Source of the DNA: Flavobacteriales bacterium
Lineage (GTDB): Bacteria; Bacteroidota; Bacteroidia; Flavobacteriales_F; PHOS-HE28
Length of the DNA: 64,000 nucleotides
Direction of reading: 5' to 3'
Assembly: GCA_016705955.1 (NCBI GenBank)
Contig: JADJKO010000001.1
Span: forward strand, 496,001 to 560,000
The notes beneath the pieces are model-generated. The model was not told the DNA's origin. It did not search any database and saw nothing but the letters and a program-made list of their open reading frames with translations. The position numbers were made by a program, and so were the translations under genes. Of the stretch, positions 7,869 to 17,094 are shown piece after piece; positions within the stretch are counted from its first letter, which is position 1, and each line of letters starts with the position of its first letter.

Positions 7869-8177
7869 CGCAGGCGTGAAGCGATCTCGCAGGCGCGAAG
7901 CGCAACCGCTCACGCTGTCAACCGCAGGCGCGCACTGGGCGCAACCGCTCACGCTGTGAATCGCAGGCGCGCAGCGCAACCGCTCATGCTGTTAATCGCA
8001 TGCCCGAAGCGATCTCGCAGGCGCGAAGCGCAACCGCACGCGCTGGAAACAGAAAGCGCGCAGCGCAACCGCTCATGCTGTCAACCGCAGGCCCGAAGCG
8101 ATCTCGCTAGGCGCGCAGCGCAACCGATCGTGCTGTTCACCGCAGGCGCGAAGCGCAAACGCTTGTGCTGGGTCGTC
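7869..8177. repeat. Interleaved array of 35-bp and 19-bp direct repeats; rest of the intergenic gap
   Basis: Long units of about 35 bases (CGCAGGCGCGAAGCGCAACC, then GCTCACGCTGTCAAC) start near 7888, 7923, 7962, 8016, 8105 and 8141; several differ by small changes, one is 39 bases, and one carries an internal partial duplication. Short 19-base units (CGCAGGCCCGAAGCGATCT) sit at 7869-7887, 7997-8015 and 8086-8104, sharing the first half of the long unit. Open frames across it are by-products of the repeat. The whole interval 7767-8338 holds no credible gene: it contains only the hairpin, the palindrome and this array. Confidence 0.8.
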
Positions 8178-8338
8178 ACATGGCGGATCCGGGGTCTTGT
8201 CGTTTACGGATGCTACCACCCTGTGAAACCGCTCGGGGGCGGTAGCGCTTTCGAGGTGTGCGGAGACAGCCCTGAAGAATTGTCGGCGTGATGTCCCGGA
8301 TCCTCCTAGGTTTGACGGATCGGACCAACGAACCCACC

Positions 8339-9393
8339 ATGATGCGTAACCTCCCAATGATCACCCTCATGCTCGGCATGGCGGTGGGTACCTCCACGAA
8401 CGCGCAGAACTGCGCATTGAACCTCCACGATGGTGCGAAGAGCACCTTGAGCATACAGACCTTCAGCACGCCGATGTTCGTGGACCCGAAGTTCATGAAG
8501 ATGAATGACGATAAGAAGGACGAGGCCGTGGCCGCCTTCAACGCCGGTGTGGCCGCAGGAACGGTACCCGCGGCCTCCGCCTCGGATATGGTCTTCACCT
8601 TGAAGAAGTCCGTAACCGATGCCGGCGATGAGTACGCGATCGGCTACAACGTGGCCGGCGTGGATTACTTCAGCTACGTGGTGTGCCGCAACGATACCCT
8701 GTTCATTGCCCGCAACCGCGGCGTGGTGTTGGTGGGCCCCCCGGATAACCCGATCGGTTTCACCATCCAGGGCGTGCAGCGGATCCCCTTGCACATGAAG
8801 GTGGGCGATGTGCTGCCGTCCTATGAGGATGTGAGCATGCTCTTTCCCCTACCAAGGCGGATGTGAAACTGAAGAAGAAGGTGTTCTCACACATGACCAC
8901 CAATACCAGCCATGAGTTCGGCTGGGCCACCGATTCGCAGACCGGCGAGACCGGCTTCGGCAACTACACGCGCACCACCACCAAGGCGGTGTACGACGAC
9001 ATCGATGTGGACGCGCGGCAGACGCTGCAGTTCAGCAGCCACAGCCTGCAAGGCATGAACGCCGTGGTGACCGGTGAGGAGGACGTGACCGTGGATGGAA
9101 AGACGTACAAGGCCTACATCATCGAATCGGAATCGTGGACCAAGGGAGAGATGAAGACCACCTACGAAAGCGCCGATGCCGCAGTGGCCAAGGCGGCGGA
9201 TGCCGCTGCTGCGAAGATGCAGGAGAAAGGGGAGCGCAAAATGGTGAAGCGGTCGTTGACCAACGAACTGGGCTACGTGGTCATGTACAGCAAGATGTGG
9301 TTCGTGCCCGAAATGGGCGGCGCGGTGCTCACCGAGAGCTACGACCCCAGCGGTGGCATCACCACCTTGGTGCGGTTGGAGAAGTTCGAATAG
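8339..9393 (+). pseudogene. Secreted protein (TapB/DUF3108-like), split by a frameshift
   Basis: The gene reads from ATG 8339 with a signal peptide (MMRNLPMITLMLGMAVGTS, then TNAQ) to 8866, where the frame closes. The second part continues in another frame to 9393. The junction is at the run TTTCCCC (8843-8849): adding one C restores a continuous protein reading SMLFPPTKADVKLKKK across it. Both halves have matching composition and no internal defects, so this is one gene of about 350 residues. The second half (FGWATDSQTGETGFGNYTR, YKAYIIESESW) resembles DUF3108/TapB-type secreted proteins, which I suggest tentatively. A single base loss in a C-run could be a real mutation or a basecalling error. 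Confidence 0.78.
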
Positions 9394-9557
9394 CGCGGCG
9401 CCCGGGCGGAGGTTGAACGGTCCGTTGTGGTGTGATGAGCAAGGAGGATCGCAAAGTGAGTTCCGTCATGGCGCGTCACCTGCCGAAGCATTTCCTTGTG
9501 GTATCCGATGTGATCACACCAAGGTGCTCGCGTTCCCACTAACAACCCATTTCCATC

Positions 9558-9878
9558 ATGGCGAACTTCGAAGTGTACACCGACAAGGCGGGGCAGACCC
9601 GTTTCCGTTTGAAGGCCGGCAACGGCGAGATCATCCTCAAGAGCGAGGGCTACACCACGCGCCGCGCGGCGCTGAACGGCGTGGCCAGCGTGAAGAAGAA
9701 CGCACTCGTGGCGTTGCGTTTCGAGCGCAAGGAGACCAAGGCCGGTTCCTCCTTCAATCTGAAGGCCACCAACGGCCAGGTGGTGGGCACCAGTGAGGTT
9801 TACAACAGCGCGCAGGCGCGAGACAAGGGCATTGCCAGCGTGCAGGCCAACGCGCCGAAGGCGGAGGTGAAAGGGTAG
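9558..9878 (+). CDS. YegP-like DUF1508 protein
   Basis: A 106-residue protein built from two tandem DUF1508 repeats: FEVYTDKAGQTRFRLKAGNG then residues about 60-100 with SSFNLKATNGQVVGTSEVY. Each repeat is about 50 residues and ends with a helix carrying a G-(I/V)-A-S-V motif (NGVASVKKNA and KGIASVQANA). This is the YegP arrangement. The family is small, cytosolic and of unclear role; some members are stress-associated. The gene appears monocistronic and converges with the reductase gene at 9900. Confidence 0.93.
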   Translation: MANFEVYTDKAGQTRFRLKAGNGEIILKSEGYTTRRAALNGVASVKKNALVALRFERKETKAGSSFNLKATNGQVVGTSEVYNSAQARDKGIASVQANAPKAEVKG

Positions 9879-9899
9879 GAGCGGACTTCTGGTTGCCCC

Positions 9900-10619
9900 T
9901 CACTTCTTCTCGAACACCAGCCACTCGCTCTTGGCTCCCAGTTGCAGGAGCAAGTTGTTGATGTCGTGTACGAAGGCATCATCGCCGCAGACATAGAAGT
10001 GCTGGTCGAAATTCCCGACCAGCGTTACCAGCAGGTCGCGGTCGATGCGGCGTTCGTGGAAACCGATCACGTGTTCGCGCGTGAAGACCATGAGGAAACG
10101 CTTGCCGAGCAATTTGATGAACTCCTCGTCCAGGATCACATCGGAGGCGGTGCGGTTGGTGACGAGCAGGGTGTTGTCCGCCAGTTCCCCTTTGCGCGCC
10201 AGATCCCGCAGGATGGCCACGAAGGGCGTTACGCCTGCGCCACCGGCAATGAAGAAACCGGGCCCTTGGTAGGTGATGGCGCCGAAGACCTCGTGCAACA
10301 AGAGCTCATCGCCGGCGTGCAGTAGGGCCATGCGCGCCGTCACGCCCTCACGGTCCGGATAGATCTTGATGATGAACTCCAGCCGCTTCGCCGTGGGCAG
10401 GTTGGTGAAGGTGAAGGGTCGGCGCTTCTCCGTCCAGCCCGGTTGGTTGATGGCGACCTTGGTGGCTTGGCCGGGCTTGAAGATGTACTTCCGTGGGCGC
10501 TCCACCACGAATCGTTTCACGTTCGGCGTGATGTACTCCGTGCGGATGATCTTCACCACATGCGGTCCTGCGGCGCTTGGCACCGGCTCTCCTTTTTTCG
10601 TCTGTGCTCCCTCCTCCAT
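9900..10619 (-). CDS. Ferredoxin-NADP reductase-type flavin oxidoreductase
   Basis: A 239-residue protein with the two-domain FNR fold. The N-terminal FAD domain has the flavin-binding motif RPFTFTNLP (RxYS/T type) near residue 66, and the C-terminal NAD(P)-binding domain begins FFIAGGAGVTPFVAILRDL and ends FYVCGDDAFVHDINNLL. No 2Fe-2S ferredoxin domain is fused, so a separate electron partner is expected. It probably moves electrons between NAD(P)H and a flavin or iron-sulphur protein; the partner is not identifiable from its neighbours. Confidence 0.88.
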   Translation of the reverse strand: MEEGAQTKKGEPVPSAAGPHVVKIIRTEYITPNVKRFVVERPRKYIFKPGQATKVAINQPGWTEKRRPFTFTNLPTAKRLEFIIKIYPDREGVTARMALLHAGDELLLHEVFGAITYQGPGFFIAGGAGVTPFVAILRDLARKGELADNTLLVTNRTASDVILDEEFIKLLGKRFLMVFTREHVIGFHERRIDRDLLVTLVGNFDQHFYVCGDDAFVHDINNLLLQLGAKSEWLVFEKK

Positions 10620-10966
10620 GGTTCAAAGATGGCGATAGGGGATGGGCGGCCCAACGCGCACCGCCCATGTCAAGGTCCCGCACGCCGCGCACGCCACGCG
10701 AGTCCGTAGCGCACGGCGAGAGTGAGGAGCGGACCGCCGATCACCACGAACCACCGTGGGTGCGTAGTGGTCTACCAAGCCTGAATGACGAAGCATACGA
10801 AGGCCCATGCACCCAACCATTCGCGCCGCCGCGTTCGGACCCGTGCGGAATACCCGGAGAACCGTGCGCGCCCGGCACACTTCAACCGGCAAGCCAGCCA
10901 TAGGGGCTTCCCCCTAACTTCGGCGCCCTTCGTTCATTCCTACTCCATTCCGGATCGTCCCAGCCC
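10620..10966. other. Intergenic gap with a possible decayed small membrane gene
   Basis: No confident gene. On the minus strand, 10670-10885 is one frame of 72 codons from a TTG, interrupted by a TAG at 10772-10774. The two parts would be hydrophobic (WLGAWAFVCFVIQAW, then WFVVIGGPLLTLAVRYGLAW) and end in a basic tail, like a two-helix membrane protein with a nonsense codon. It could equally be chance in G+C-rich DNA. The right end holds the promoter of the M16 gene. Confidence 0.35.
10915..10922 (+). promoter_or_regulatory. Predicted -7 box, TAACTTCG
   Basis: Matches the Bacteroidota primary-sigma -7 element TAnnTTTG except for C at the seventh position, a variant repeated elsewhere in this window. 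It is 45 bases before the M16 peptidase ATG. No clear -33 TTTG is visible. Confidence 0.5.
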
Positions 10967-12286
10967 ATGAGGACCATTGCCATCGCTCTCCCCGCCATGC
11001 TCACTGCCAACGCTTTTGCGCAATCCGCCGCCATCGCCTACACCGAGTTCGACCTGGACAACGGGTTGCACGTGATCCTGCATGAGGACCACAGCACGCC
11101 CATCGTGGCCGTGAGCGTGATGTACCACGTGGGCAGCAAGAACGAGGAGAAGGACCGCCGCGGTTTCGCGCACTTCTTCGAGCACCTGCTCTTCGAGGGA
11201 TCGGAGAACATCGCACGCGGCGAGTTCAGCAAATACGTGGAGAAGGCCGGCGGAGTGCTGAATGCCAACACCAGCAGCGATCGCACCTATTACTACGAGG
11301 TGTTGCCCAGCGACCAATTGGAACTGGGCCTGTGGCTGGAAAGCGAACGCATGCTGCACGCCCGCGTGGACCAGAAGGGGATCGATACGCAACGCGAAGT
11401 GGTGAATGAGGAACGCAAGCAGCGCTACGAGAACCAACCCTACGGCACCATCCTACCGGAAGTGCTTTCGCGCGCGTACAGCGTACACCCGTACCAATGG
11501 CCCACCATCGGCTTCATGGAGGACCTGAACGCGGCGAGCGAAGCGGACTACAAGGCCTTCTACAAGAAGTTCTACATCCCCAACAACGCCGTGCTGGTGG
11601 TAGCGGGTGACATCACCCCGGTGAAGGCGCGCGAACTCGTGGCCAAGTATTTCTCGGAGATCCCGAAGGGAGCACCCGTGGTGCAACCGACGATCGTGGA
11701 GCCGCCGCTGGAGAAGGAAGTGCGGGATGTGGTGTATGACCGCATCCAATTGCCCGCCGTGGTCATGGCCTACCGCATCCCACCCGCGGGATCCACCGAC
11801 TTCTATGCGGTGGACCTTCTGAACAACCTCTTGAGCCACGGCAACAGCAGCCGCTTGAACAAGGCGCTGAAGGACGACAGGCACATGGCCGTCTACACGG
11901 GCGCCTTCAGCCTGCCCTTCGAGCAAGGCGGACTTGCCATCATGTACGCCATCGCCAACGCAGGGGTGGAGGTGGAGGCCCTGGAGCAGGGGATGGAGAG
12001 CCAGATCACGCTGATCCAGGAACGCGGCGTTTCCGAAGCGGACATGACGAAGCTGGTGGCGCAGTTGGAGACCGAGGCCGTGCAGGACAAGAGCCGCATC
12101 GCGGGCATCGCGAACAACCTCGCGACGGCGTACCTCCTCCTGGGCGACACCAAATTGGTGAACACGGAACTCGAACGCTATCTGCAACTCACGAGCGCGG
12201 ACCTACAGCGCGCGGCCAAGACCTACTTCAACCCGAAGGCGCGCGTGGTGTTGCACTATCTGCCCGCCGGCCAACAACAACCTTGA
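10967..12286 (+). CDS. M16 family zinc metallopeptidase (catalytic partner)
   Basis: A 439-residue exported insulinase/pitrilysin-type peptidase. A signal peptide (residues 1-19, ending NAFAQ) is followed by the inverted zinc motif HFFEH (residues 69-73) and the distal glutamate in VVNEERKQ (148/149). The second half (from about residue 235) is the structurally similar, non-catalytic M16 domain. It should cleave peptides in the periplasm or cell envelope. It is followed 10 bases later by a larger M16-like gene lacking the zinc motif, the usual two-subunit arrangement in Bacteroidota. Confidence 0.93.
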   Translation: MRTIAIALPAMLTANAFAQSAAIAYTEFDLDNGLHVILHEDHSTPIVAVSVMYHVGSKNEEKDRRGFAHFFEHLLFEGSENIARGEFSKYVEKAGGVLNANTSSDRTYYYEVLPSDQLELGLWLESERMLHARVDQKGIDTQREVVNEERKQRYENQPYGTILPEVLSRAYSVHPYQWPTIGFMEDLNAASEADYKAFYKKFYIPNNAVLVVAGDITPVKARELVAKYFSEIPKGAPVVQPTIVEPPLEKEVRDVVYDRIQLPAVVMAYRIPPAGSTDFYAVDLLNNLLSHGNSSRLNKALKDDRHMAVYTGAFSLPFEQGGLAIMYAIANAGVEVEALEQGMESQITLIQERGVSEADMTKLVAQLETEAVQDKSRIAGIANNLATAYLLLGDTKLVNTELERYLQLTSADLQRAAKTYFNPKARVVLHYLPAGQQQP

Positions 12287-12296
12287 ACCCGACCTC

Positions 12297-14522
12297 ATGA
12301 ACGCACGCACGATCCACACGGGTCTCTGCCTCGGCGGGTTGATCCTGCCCCTCCTGATGAACGCACAACTCGATCGGAGCCATCCACCGGCGCCCGGCCC
12401 CACACCCAAGGTCTCCCTCGGGGCGCACACCACCTTCAAACTGCCGAACGGTTTCCAGGTGATCGTGGTGGAGAACCACAAGCTGCCCTTGGTGGGGGTA
12501 CAGGTCCGGTTCGATATCCCACCCATTACGCAAGGACAGGCCTTCGGCTACATCGATATGATGGGTGATCTGCTCGCTGCGGGTACGGCCAAGCGCGACA
12601 AGGCCACGTTGGATGCCGATGTGGACCGCATGGGTGCCACCTTCTTCACCAACAGCGAGGGCGCGTACGCCAGCGGGTTGAAGCGCCACCTGCCCGAGTT
12701 GTTGGACCTGCTCACGGAGGTGGTGACCAGCCCGACCTTCCCGGAGGCGGAGATCGAGAAGGCGAGAAAGCGGGAAATGAGTTCGGTGCAACAACGCAAG
12801 GATGATGCGTCGGCCATTGCGGATGTGGTGGGCCGCTCGGTCACCTTCGGGCGAGGGCACCCGTACGGTGAAGTGGTCACGGCCACGAGCTTGAGCCGGA
12901 TCTCCGTCAAGCAACTCAATGCATATCACCACACGTTCTTCCGGCCGGAGAAGGGCTACCTCGTCTTCGTGGGTGACATCACGGAAAAGGAAGTGCGCGC
13001 CCTGTTGAAAGGCGAGTTGTCCAAATGGAAACCCGATGCGGTCCGTTCAACGCTGAACGAGAACGGTATGGAGCACATTGAAGGACTGGGTGATGTGCGC
13101 TACCTCGACAAGCCTGCCGTTCCGCGTGGTGCTCGCCGGGTGCTGATCGTGGATCGGCCCGGGGCGGGGCAGAGTGTGATCCGGGTGAGTTTCCCCCTGA
13201 ACCTGCAACCAAAGGATGAACGAGCGCTCAGTGCCCAAGTGATGAACACCATTCTGGGGGGCGGTGTCTTCAACGCGCGGTTGATGCAGAACCTGCGCGA
13301 GGACAAGGGCTGGACCTATGGGATCTACTCCACCATGGAATCGGATCGCTTCAACGGGCACTTCCACATCACGGCCAATGTGGGGACTGATGTGACCGAT
13401 AGCGCAATTGTGGAAACGCTCAAGGAAATGGAGTTGATCCGCGCCAAGGGTGTCACGGCAGAGGAACTGGACCTCGCCAAGCGGTATATGGCCGGCAGTT
13501 TCGCAAGGAGCCTGGAGGATCCCCGGACCATTGCACGCTTCGAACTGAACAAGCACCTGAACGGATTGGCCGATGACCACTATGCCACCTACCTCAAGCG
13601 CCTGGATGCGGTGACCATCGCCGATGTCCAAGCTGCGGCGGAAGCCTTCATTTATCCGGACAATGCCGTGATCCTGGTGGTGGGCGACAAGAAGAAGCTG
13701 ATGTCCAAGTTGGGTTCCTTCAGTTGGTCCACCGGCCAAGGTGTGACGGAATTGGATCACAACGGTGCGTTCTGGGTGGAGGAGTTCGAACCCGTTCCCG
13801 GCCTCACCGCCGAGCAGGTGATCGAGGATCACTTGAAGGCCATCGGCGGGAGGGAGGCCATCGCCCGGATCAAGAACATGCGCATGGAACTCACCACGGA
13901 GATGAATGGCCGGCCGGTGACCGTGGTGCAGTGGTACGGACCCGACGGCCAATTCAAGTCCGTGACCAAAGCCGATGATCTGCTCATGCAGGAGGATGTG
14001 TTCGATGGAACACGAGGGGTGCGCTTGAGTTCTGCGGGCGATCGGGAGATCGAGGACATGGAACTGGGTGAATTGATGTTCAATGGCCATGCGATCCCGG
14101 AACTCCATTATCCGCAGACGACGGAGCGCGTCATTCTTTCTGGAAGGATCAACATCGGTGGCAAGCCGATGCACAAGCTCTTCATCCAACTCAACACCGG
14201 AGGTACCGTGGGCGATTACTACGATGCGAAGACCGGCCTGAAGCAACAACGCGTGGATCGGAAGATCGCGGATGGCCGGACCTGGACCATCACGACCGAG
14301 TACAGCAACTACCAAGCTGCCGGTGGCGTGCTGTTCCCACGGACCATCGTGCAGACCGGTGGGCCGGGCGGTGATCTTACGCTCACGGTAACGGCCATTG
14401 ATGTGAACCTGGACCTCAAGCCCACGTTCTTCGCCATCACCTTGCCGCCGCCCGTTGTGCCGGTCATCATTCCGTCGTCGGAGGAGCAACCGTCGATGGA
14501 CATCACCCCGGCGGAGGATTAG
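12297..14522 (+). CDS. M16-like non-catalytic subunit with LolA-like C-terminal domain
   Basis: A 741-residue exported protein with a signal peptide (about residues 1-23, ending LLMNAQ). Residues about 40-480 are two M16 domains, but the place where HxxEH should be reads GYIDMMGDLLAAGT, so the zinc site is absent. The M16 C-domain motif NLREDKGWTYGIYSTMES is present, as expected for the partner subunit. Residues about 500-735 form an extra beta-rich domain resembling the LolA/outer-membrane lipoprotein sorting fold (IEDHLKAIGGREAIARIKNM, then GDYYDAKTGLKQQR). It probably pairs with the product of the preceding gene; the extra domain's ligand is unknown. Confidence 0.88.
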   Translation: MNARTIHTGLCLGGLILPLLMNAQLDRSHPPAPGPTPKVSLGAHTTFKLPNGFQVIVVENHKLPLVGVQVRFDIPPITQGQAFGYIDMMGDLLAAGTAKRDKATLDADVDRMGATFFTNSEGAYASGLKRHLPELLDLLTEVVTSPTFPEAEIEKARKREMSSVQQRKDDASAIADVVGRSVTFGRGHPYGEVVTATSLSRISVKQLNAYHHTFFRPEKGYLVFVGDITEKEVRALLKGELSKWKPDAVRSTLNENGMEHIEGLGDVRYLDKPAVPRGARRVLIVDRPGAGQSVIRVSFPLNLQPKDERALSAQVMNTILGGGVFNARLMQNLREDKGWTYGIYSTMESDRFNGHFHITANVGTDVTDSAIVETLKEMELIRAKGVTAEELDLAKRYMAGSFARSLEDPRTIARFELNKHLNGLADDHYATYLKRLDAVTIADVQAAAEAFIYPDNAVILVVGDKKKLMSKLGSFSWSTGQGVTELDHNGAFWVEEFEPVPGLTAEQVIEDHLKAIGGREAIARIKNMRMELTTEMNGRPVTVVQWYGPDGQFKSVTKADDLLMQEDVFDGTRGVRLSSAGDREIEDMELGELMFNGHAIPELHYPQTTERVILSGRINIGGKPMHKLFIQLNTGGTVGDYYDAKTGLKQQRVDRKIADGRTWTITTEYSNYQAAGGVLFPRTIVQTGGPGGDLTLTVTAIDVNLDLKPTFFAITLPPPVVPVIIPSSEEQPSMDITPAED

Positions 14523-14761
14523 GGTCCGAGTGGCGTGGCCCGTTCGCGATACGTCGATGGATACGGCCTTCCGTTGGTACCTTCGTCTGCCTCACAAAGC
14601 CGGTGTAGCTGACCGTGCTCATAGGTACAATGGATCATGAACGTGACCTTCGGGATGGACACTCGTTCTCTCCACGACCATGATCATTCCTGGAAGTGAA
14701 GGAAGCGTGAATAGTATGGCGTAGGGATCGGGTCATCAGGTTGAATTGAACAAGTCATCAC

Positions 14762-17026
14762 ATGGAAAAGAACACACATCACGACACAACGGAAGGCACT
14801 TCGAGCCATAAGAGCAACGGTGAAGGAAAGTGCCCGGTGGTCCACGGCGCCATGCGCAACCCGGTCGCCGGGCGCGGCACGGGGAACCGCGAATGGTGGC
14901 CGGACCAATTGAACCTCGGCATCCTGCACCAGCACGCACCTGCATCGAATCCCTTGGGCGCTGATTTCAACTACGCTGAAGCCTTTTCGAAACTCGACTT
15001 CAAGGCGCTGAAGGCGGATCTCACCAAGGTGATGACCGACTCGCAGGAGTGGTGGCCCGCGGACTGGGGCCACTACGGCGGACTCTTCGTCCGCATGACC
15101 TGGCACAGCGCCGGAACGTACCGCACTGCGGATGGTCGCGCAGGGGGTGGCACCGGCAACCAGCGGTTCGCGCCGGTGAACAGTTGGCCCGACAACGGCA
15201 ACCTGGACAAGGCGCGACGCTTGCTCTGGCCCGTCAAACAGAAGTATGGCAACAACATCTCCTGGGCCGACCTCCTGGTCCTTGCTGGCAACGTGGCCAT
15301 GGAGAGCATGGGCTTTAAGACCTTCGGTTTCGCAGGAGGCCGTGCGGACATCTGGCAACCCGAGGAGGACATCTATTGGGGTGCGGAATACGAGTGGCTC
15401 GCCACCAGCGACAAGCCCAACAGCCGCTACTCCGGCAACCGCGAATTGGAGAACCCGCTAGCGGCCGTGCAGATGGGTTTGATCTACGTGAACCCGCAAG
15501 GCCCGGACGGCAATCCCGATCCGTTGGCCAGTGGACGTGATGTGCGCGAGACCTTCAAGCGCATGGCCATGAACGATGAAGAGACCGTGGCCCTCACCGC
15601 AGGCGGTCATACGTTCGGCAAGATGCACGGCGCGGGCGATGCCGCACTGGTAGGACCCGAGCCCGAGGCCGCACCGCTCGAAGCGCAAGGCTTCGGATGG
15701 ATCAGCACGCACGGCAGCGGCAAAGGCGCAGACACCATTACCAGCGGACTCGAAGGCGCGTGGAAACCGAACCCGACGAAGTGGGACAACGGCTATTTCG
15801 ATATGCTCTTCGGCTACGAATGGGAACTGACCAAGAGCCCCGCCGGTGCATACCAATGGGTGGCCAAGGACTGCAAGCCGGAGCACATGATCCCGGATGC
15901 GCACATCGCGGGGAAGAAGCATCCGCCGATGATGACCACGGCCGATCTCTCGTTGCGCTTCGATCCGATCTACGAACCGATCTCGCGTCGCTTCCACAAG
16001 GATCCGCAGGCCTTCGCCGATGCCTTCGCACGCGCGTGGTTCAAACTCACGCACCGCGACATGGGACCGAAGAGCCTCTACCTCGGACCCGAAGTGCCGA
16101 AGGAGGAATTGATCTGGCAGGATCCGATCCCCGCTGTTGATCACAAACTGATCGACGCGAAGGACATCGCGGACCTCAAGGGCAAGCTCCTCGCCTCAGG
16201 TCTTAGTGTGTCGCAGCTCGTTGCCACGGCATGGGCCTCGGCCTCTACGTTCCGCGGCAGCGATAAGCGCGGCGGTGCGAACGGTGCGCGCATTCGTTTG
16301 GCTCCGCAGAAATTCTGGGCCGTGAATGATCCGGCAGAACTCGGCAAAGTGATCAGCGCATTGGAGAACATCCAGAAGGAATTCAATGCGTCGGCCAAGG
16401 ATGGAAAGAAAGTCTCCCTAGCCGATCTGATCGTGCTCGGCGGTTGCGCAGCTGTGGAAAAAGCAGCGAAGGATGGCGGACAGAGCATTGCGGTACCCTT
16501 CACGCCAGGTCGCATGGATGCATCACCCGAGCAGACCGACGTGGAGAGCTTCTCCGTGATGGAGCCGCAGGCCGATGGCTTCCGCAACTGGCAGAAGAAG
16601 ACCTACAGCGTCCCCGCCGAAGAGATGCTGATCGATCGCGCGCAGTTGCTCACCCTGAGCGCGCCGGAGATGACGGTGCTCGTCGGTGGCTTGCGCGTGC
16701 TCGGTGCCAACACCGGCGGCTCGAAGCACGGCGTGCTTACCGATCGCCCGGGCCAGCTCACGAACGACTTCTTCGTACACCTGCTGGACATGAAGCATGC
16801 ATGGGCGCCGAAGAGCGGTGAGGAAGGCATCTATGGATCACACGACCGCAAGACCGGCGATCGGAAATGGACCGGCACGCGCGTGGATCTCGTCTTCGGT
16901 TCCAATTCGCAATTACGTGCGATCTCGGAAGTGTACGCGCAGAGCGATGCCAAGGAGAAGTTCGTGAAGGACTTCGTAGCGGCGTGGAGCAAGGTGATGG
17001 AGTTGGATAGGTTCGATGTGAAGTGA
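14762..17026 (+). CDS. katG: Catalase-peroxidase KatG
   Basis: A 754-residue haem enzyme that destroys hydrogen peroxide (catalase) and oxidises phenolic donors (peroxidase). The distal site is R111, W114 and H115 in FVRMTWHSAGTYR; the Trp-Tyr-Met crosslink residues are W114, Y242 (GLIYVNPQGPDG) and M268 (FKRMAMNDEET); the proximal haem ligand is H283 in TAGGHTFGKMHG. Length and both tandem peroxidase-like domains are complete. There is no signal peptide, so it is cytoplasmic. No regulator gene is adjacent, and I see no OxyR-like palindrome in the 240-base upstream gap. A strong terminator follows. Confidence 0.98.
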   Translation: MEKNTHHDTTEGTSSHKSNGEGKCPVVHGAMRNPVAGRGTGNREWWPDQLNLGILHQHAPASNPLGADFNYAEAFSKLDFKALKADLTKVMTDSQEWWPADWGHYGGLFVRMTWHSAGTYRTADGRAGGGTGNQRFAPVNSWPDNGNLDKARRLLWPVKQKYGNNISWADLLVLAGNVAMESMGFKTFGFAGGRADIWQPEEDIYWGAEYEWLATSDKPNSRYSGNRELENPLAAVQMGLIYVNPQGPDGNPDPLASGRDVRETFKRMAMNDEETVALTAGGHTFGKMHGAGDAALVGPEPEAAPLEAQGFGWISTHGSGKGADTITSGLEGAWKPNPTKWDNGYFDMLFGYEWELTKSPAGAYQWVAKDCKPEHMIPDAHIAGKKHPPMMTTADLSLRFDPIYEPISRRFHKDPQAFADAFARAWFKLTHRDMGPKSLYLGPEVPKEELIWQDPIPAVDHKLIDAKDIADLKGKLLASGLSVSQLVATAWASASTFRGSDKRGGANGARIRLAPQKFWAVNDPAELGKVISALENIQKEFNASAKDGKKVSLADLIVLGGCAAVEKAAKDGGQSIAVPFTPGRMDASPEQTDVESFSVMEPQADGFRNWQKKTYSVPAEEMLIDRAQLLTLSAPEMTVLVGGLRVLGANTGGSKHGVLTDRPGQLTNDFFVHLLDMKHAWAPKSGEEGIYGSHDRKTGDRKWTGTRVDLVFGSNSQLRAISEVYAQSDAKEKFVKDFVAAWSKVMELDRFDVK

Positions 17027-17045
17027 TCGAACAACTGATAAGAAT

Positions 17046-17077
17046 GAAAAAGCCCCCGGCGGATCCGGGGGCTTTTC
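17046..17077 (+). terminator. Rho-independent terminator after katG
   Basis: A 14-base perfect stem, GAAAAAGCCCCCGG with CCGGGGGCTTTTTC-type complement (right arm CCGGGGGCTTTTC), around a CGGAT loop. The A/T ends make it usable from both sides, so it may also end the minus-strand membrane gene at 17095. Confidence 0.9.
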
Positions 17078-17094
17078 ATATGGGGAATGCACAG

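Noticed and set aside
7869..8177. CRISPR array
   Set aside because: There are no unique spacers between repeats, unit lengths vary and no cas genes are present.
7560..8291. Long plus-strand open frame of 243 codons over the GIY-YIG gene and the repeat array
   Set aside because: It is antisense to the GIY-YIG gene and otherwise consists of the 35/19-bp repeats read in one frame; it has no recognisable domain or start context.
13047..14489. Minus-strand open frame of 480 codons across the second M16 gene
   Set aside because: Antisense shadow of the well-supported M16 gene, with composition unlike a real protein and no promoter or domain.
14523..14761. Peroxide-response operator upstream of katG
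   Set aside because: No convincing OxyR- or PerR-type palindrome can be read; short dyads around CATGATCAT are unremarkable.
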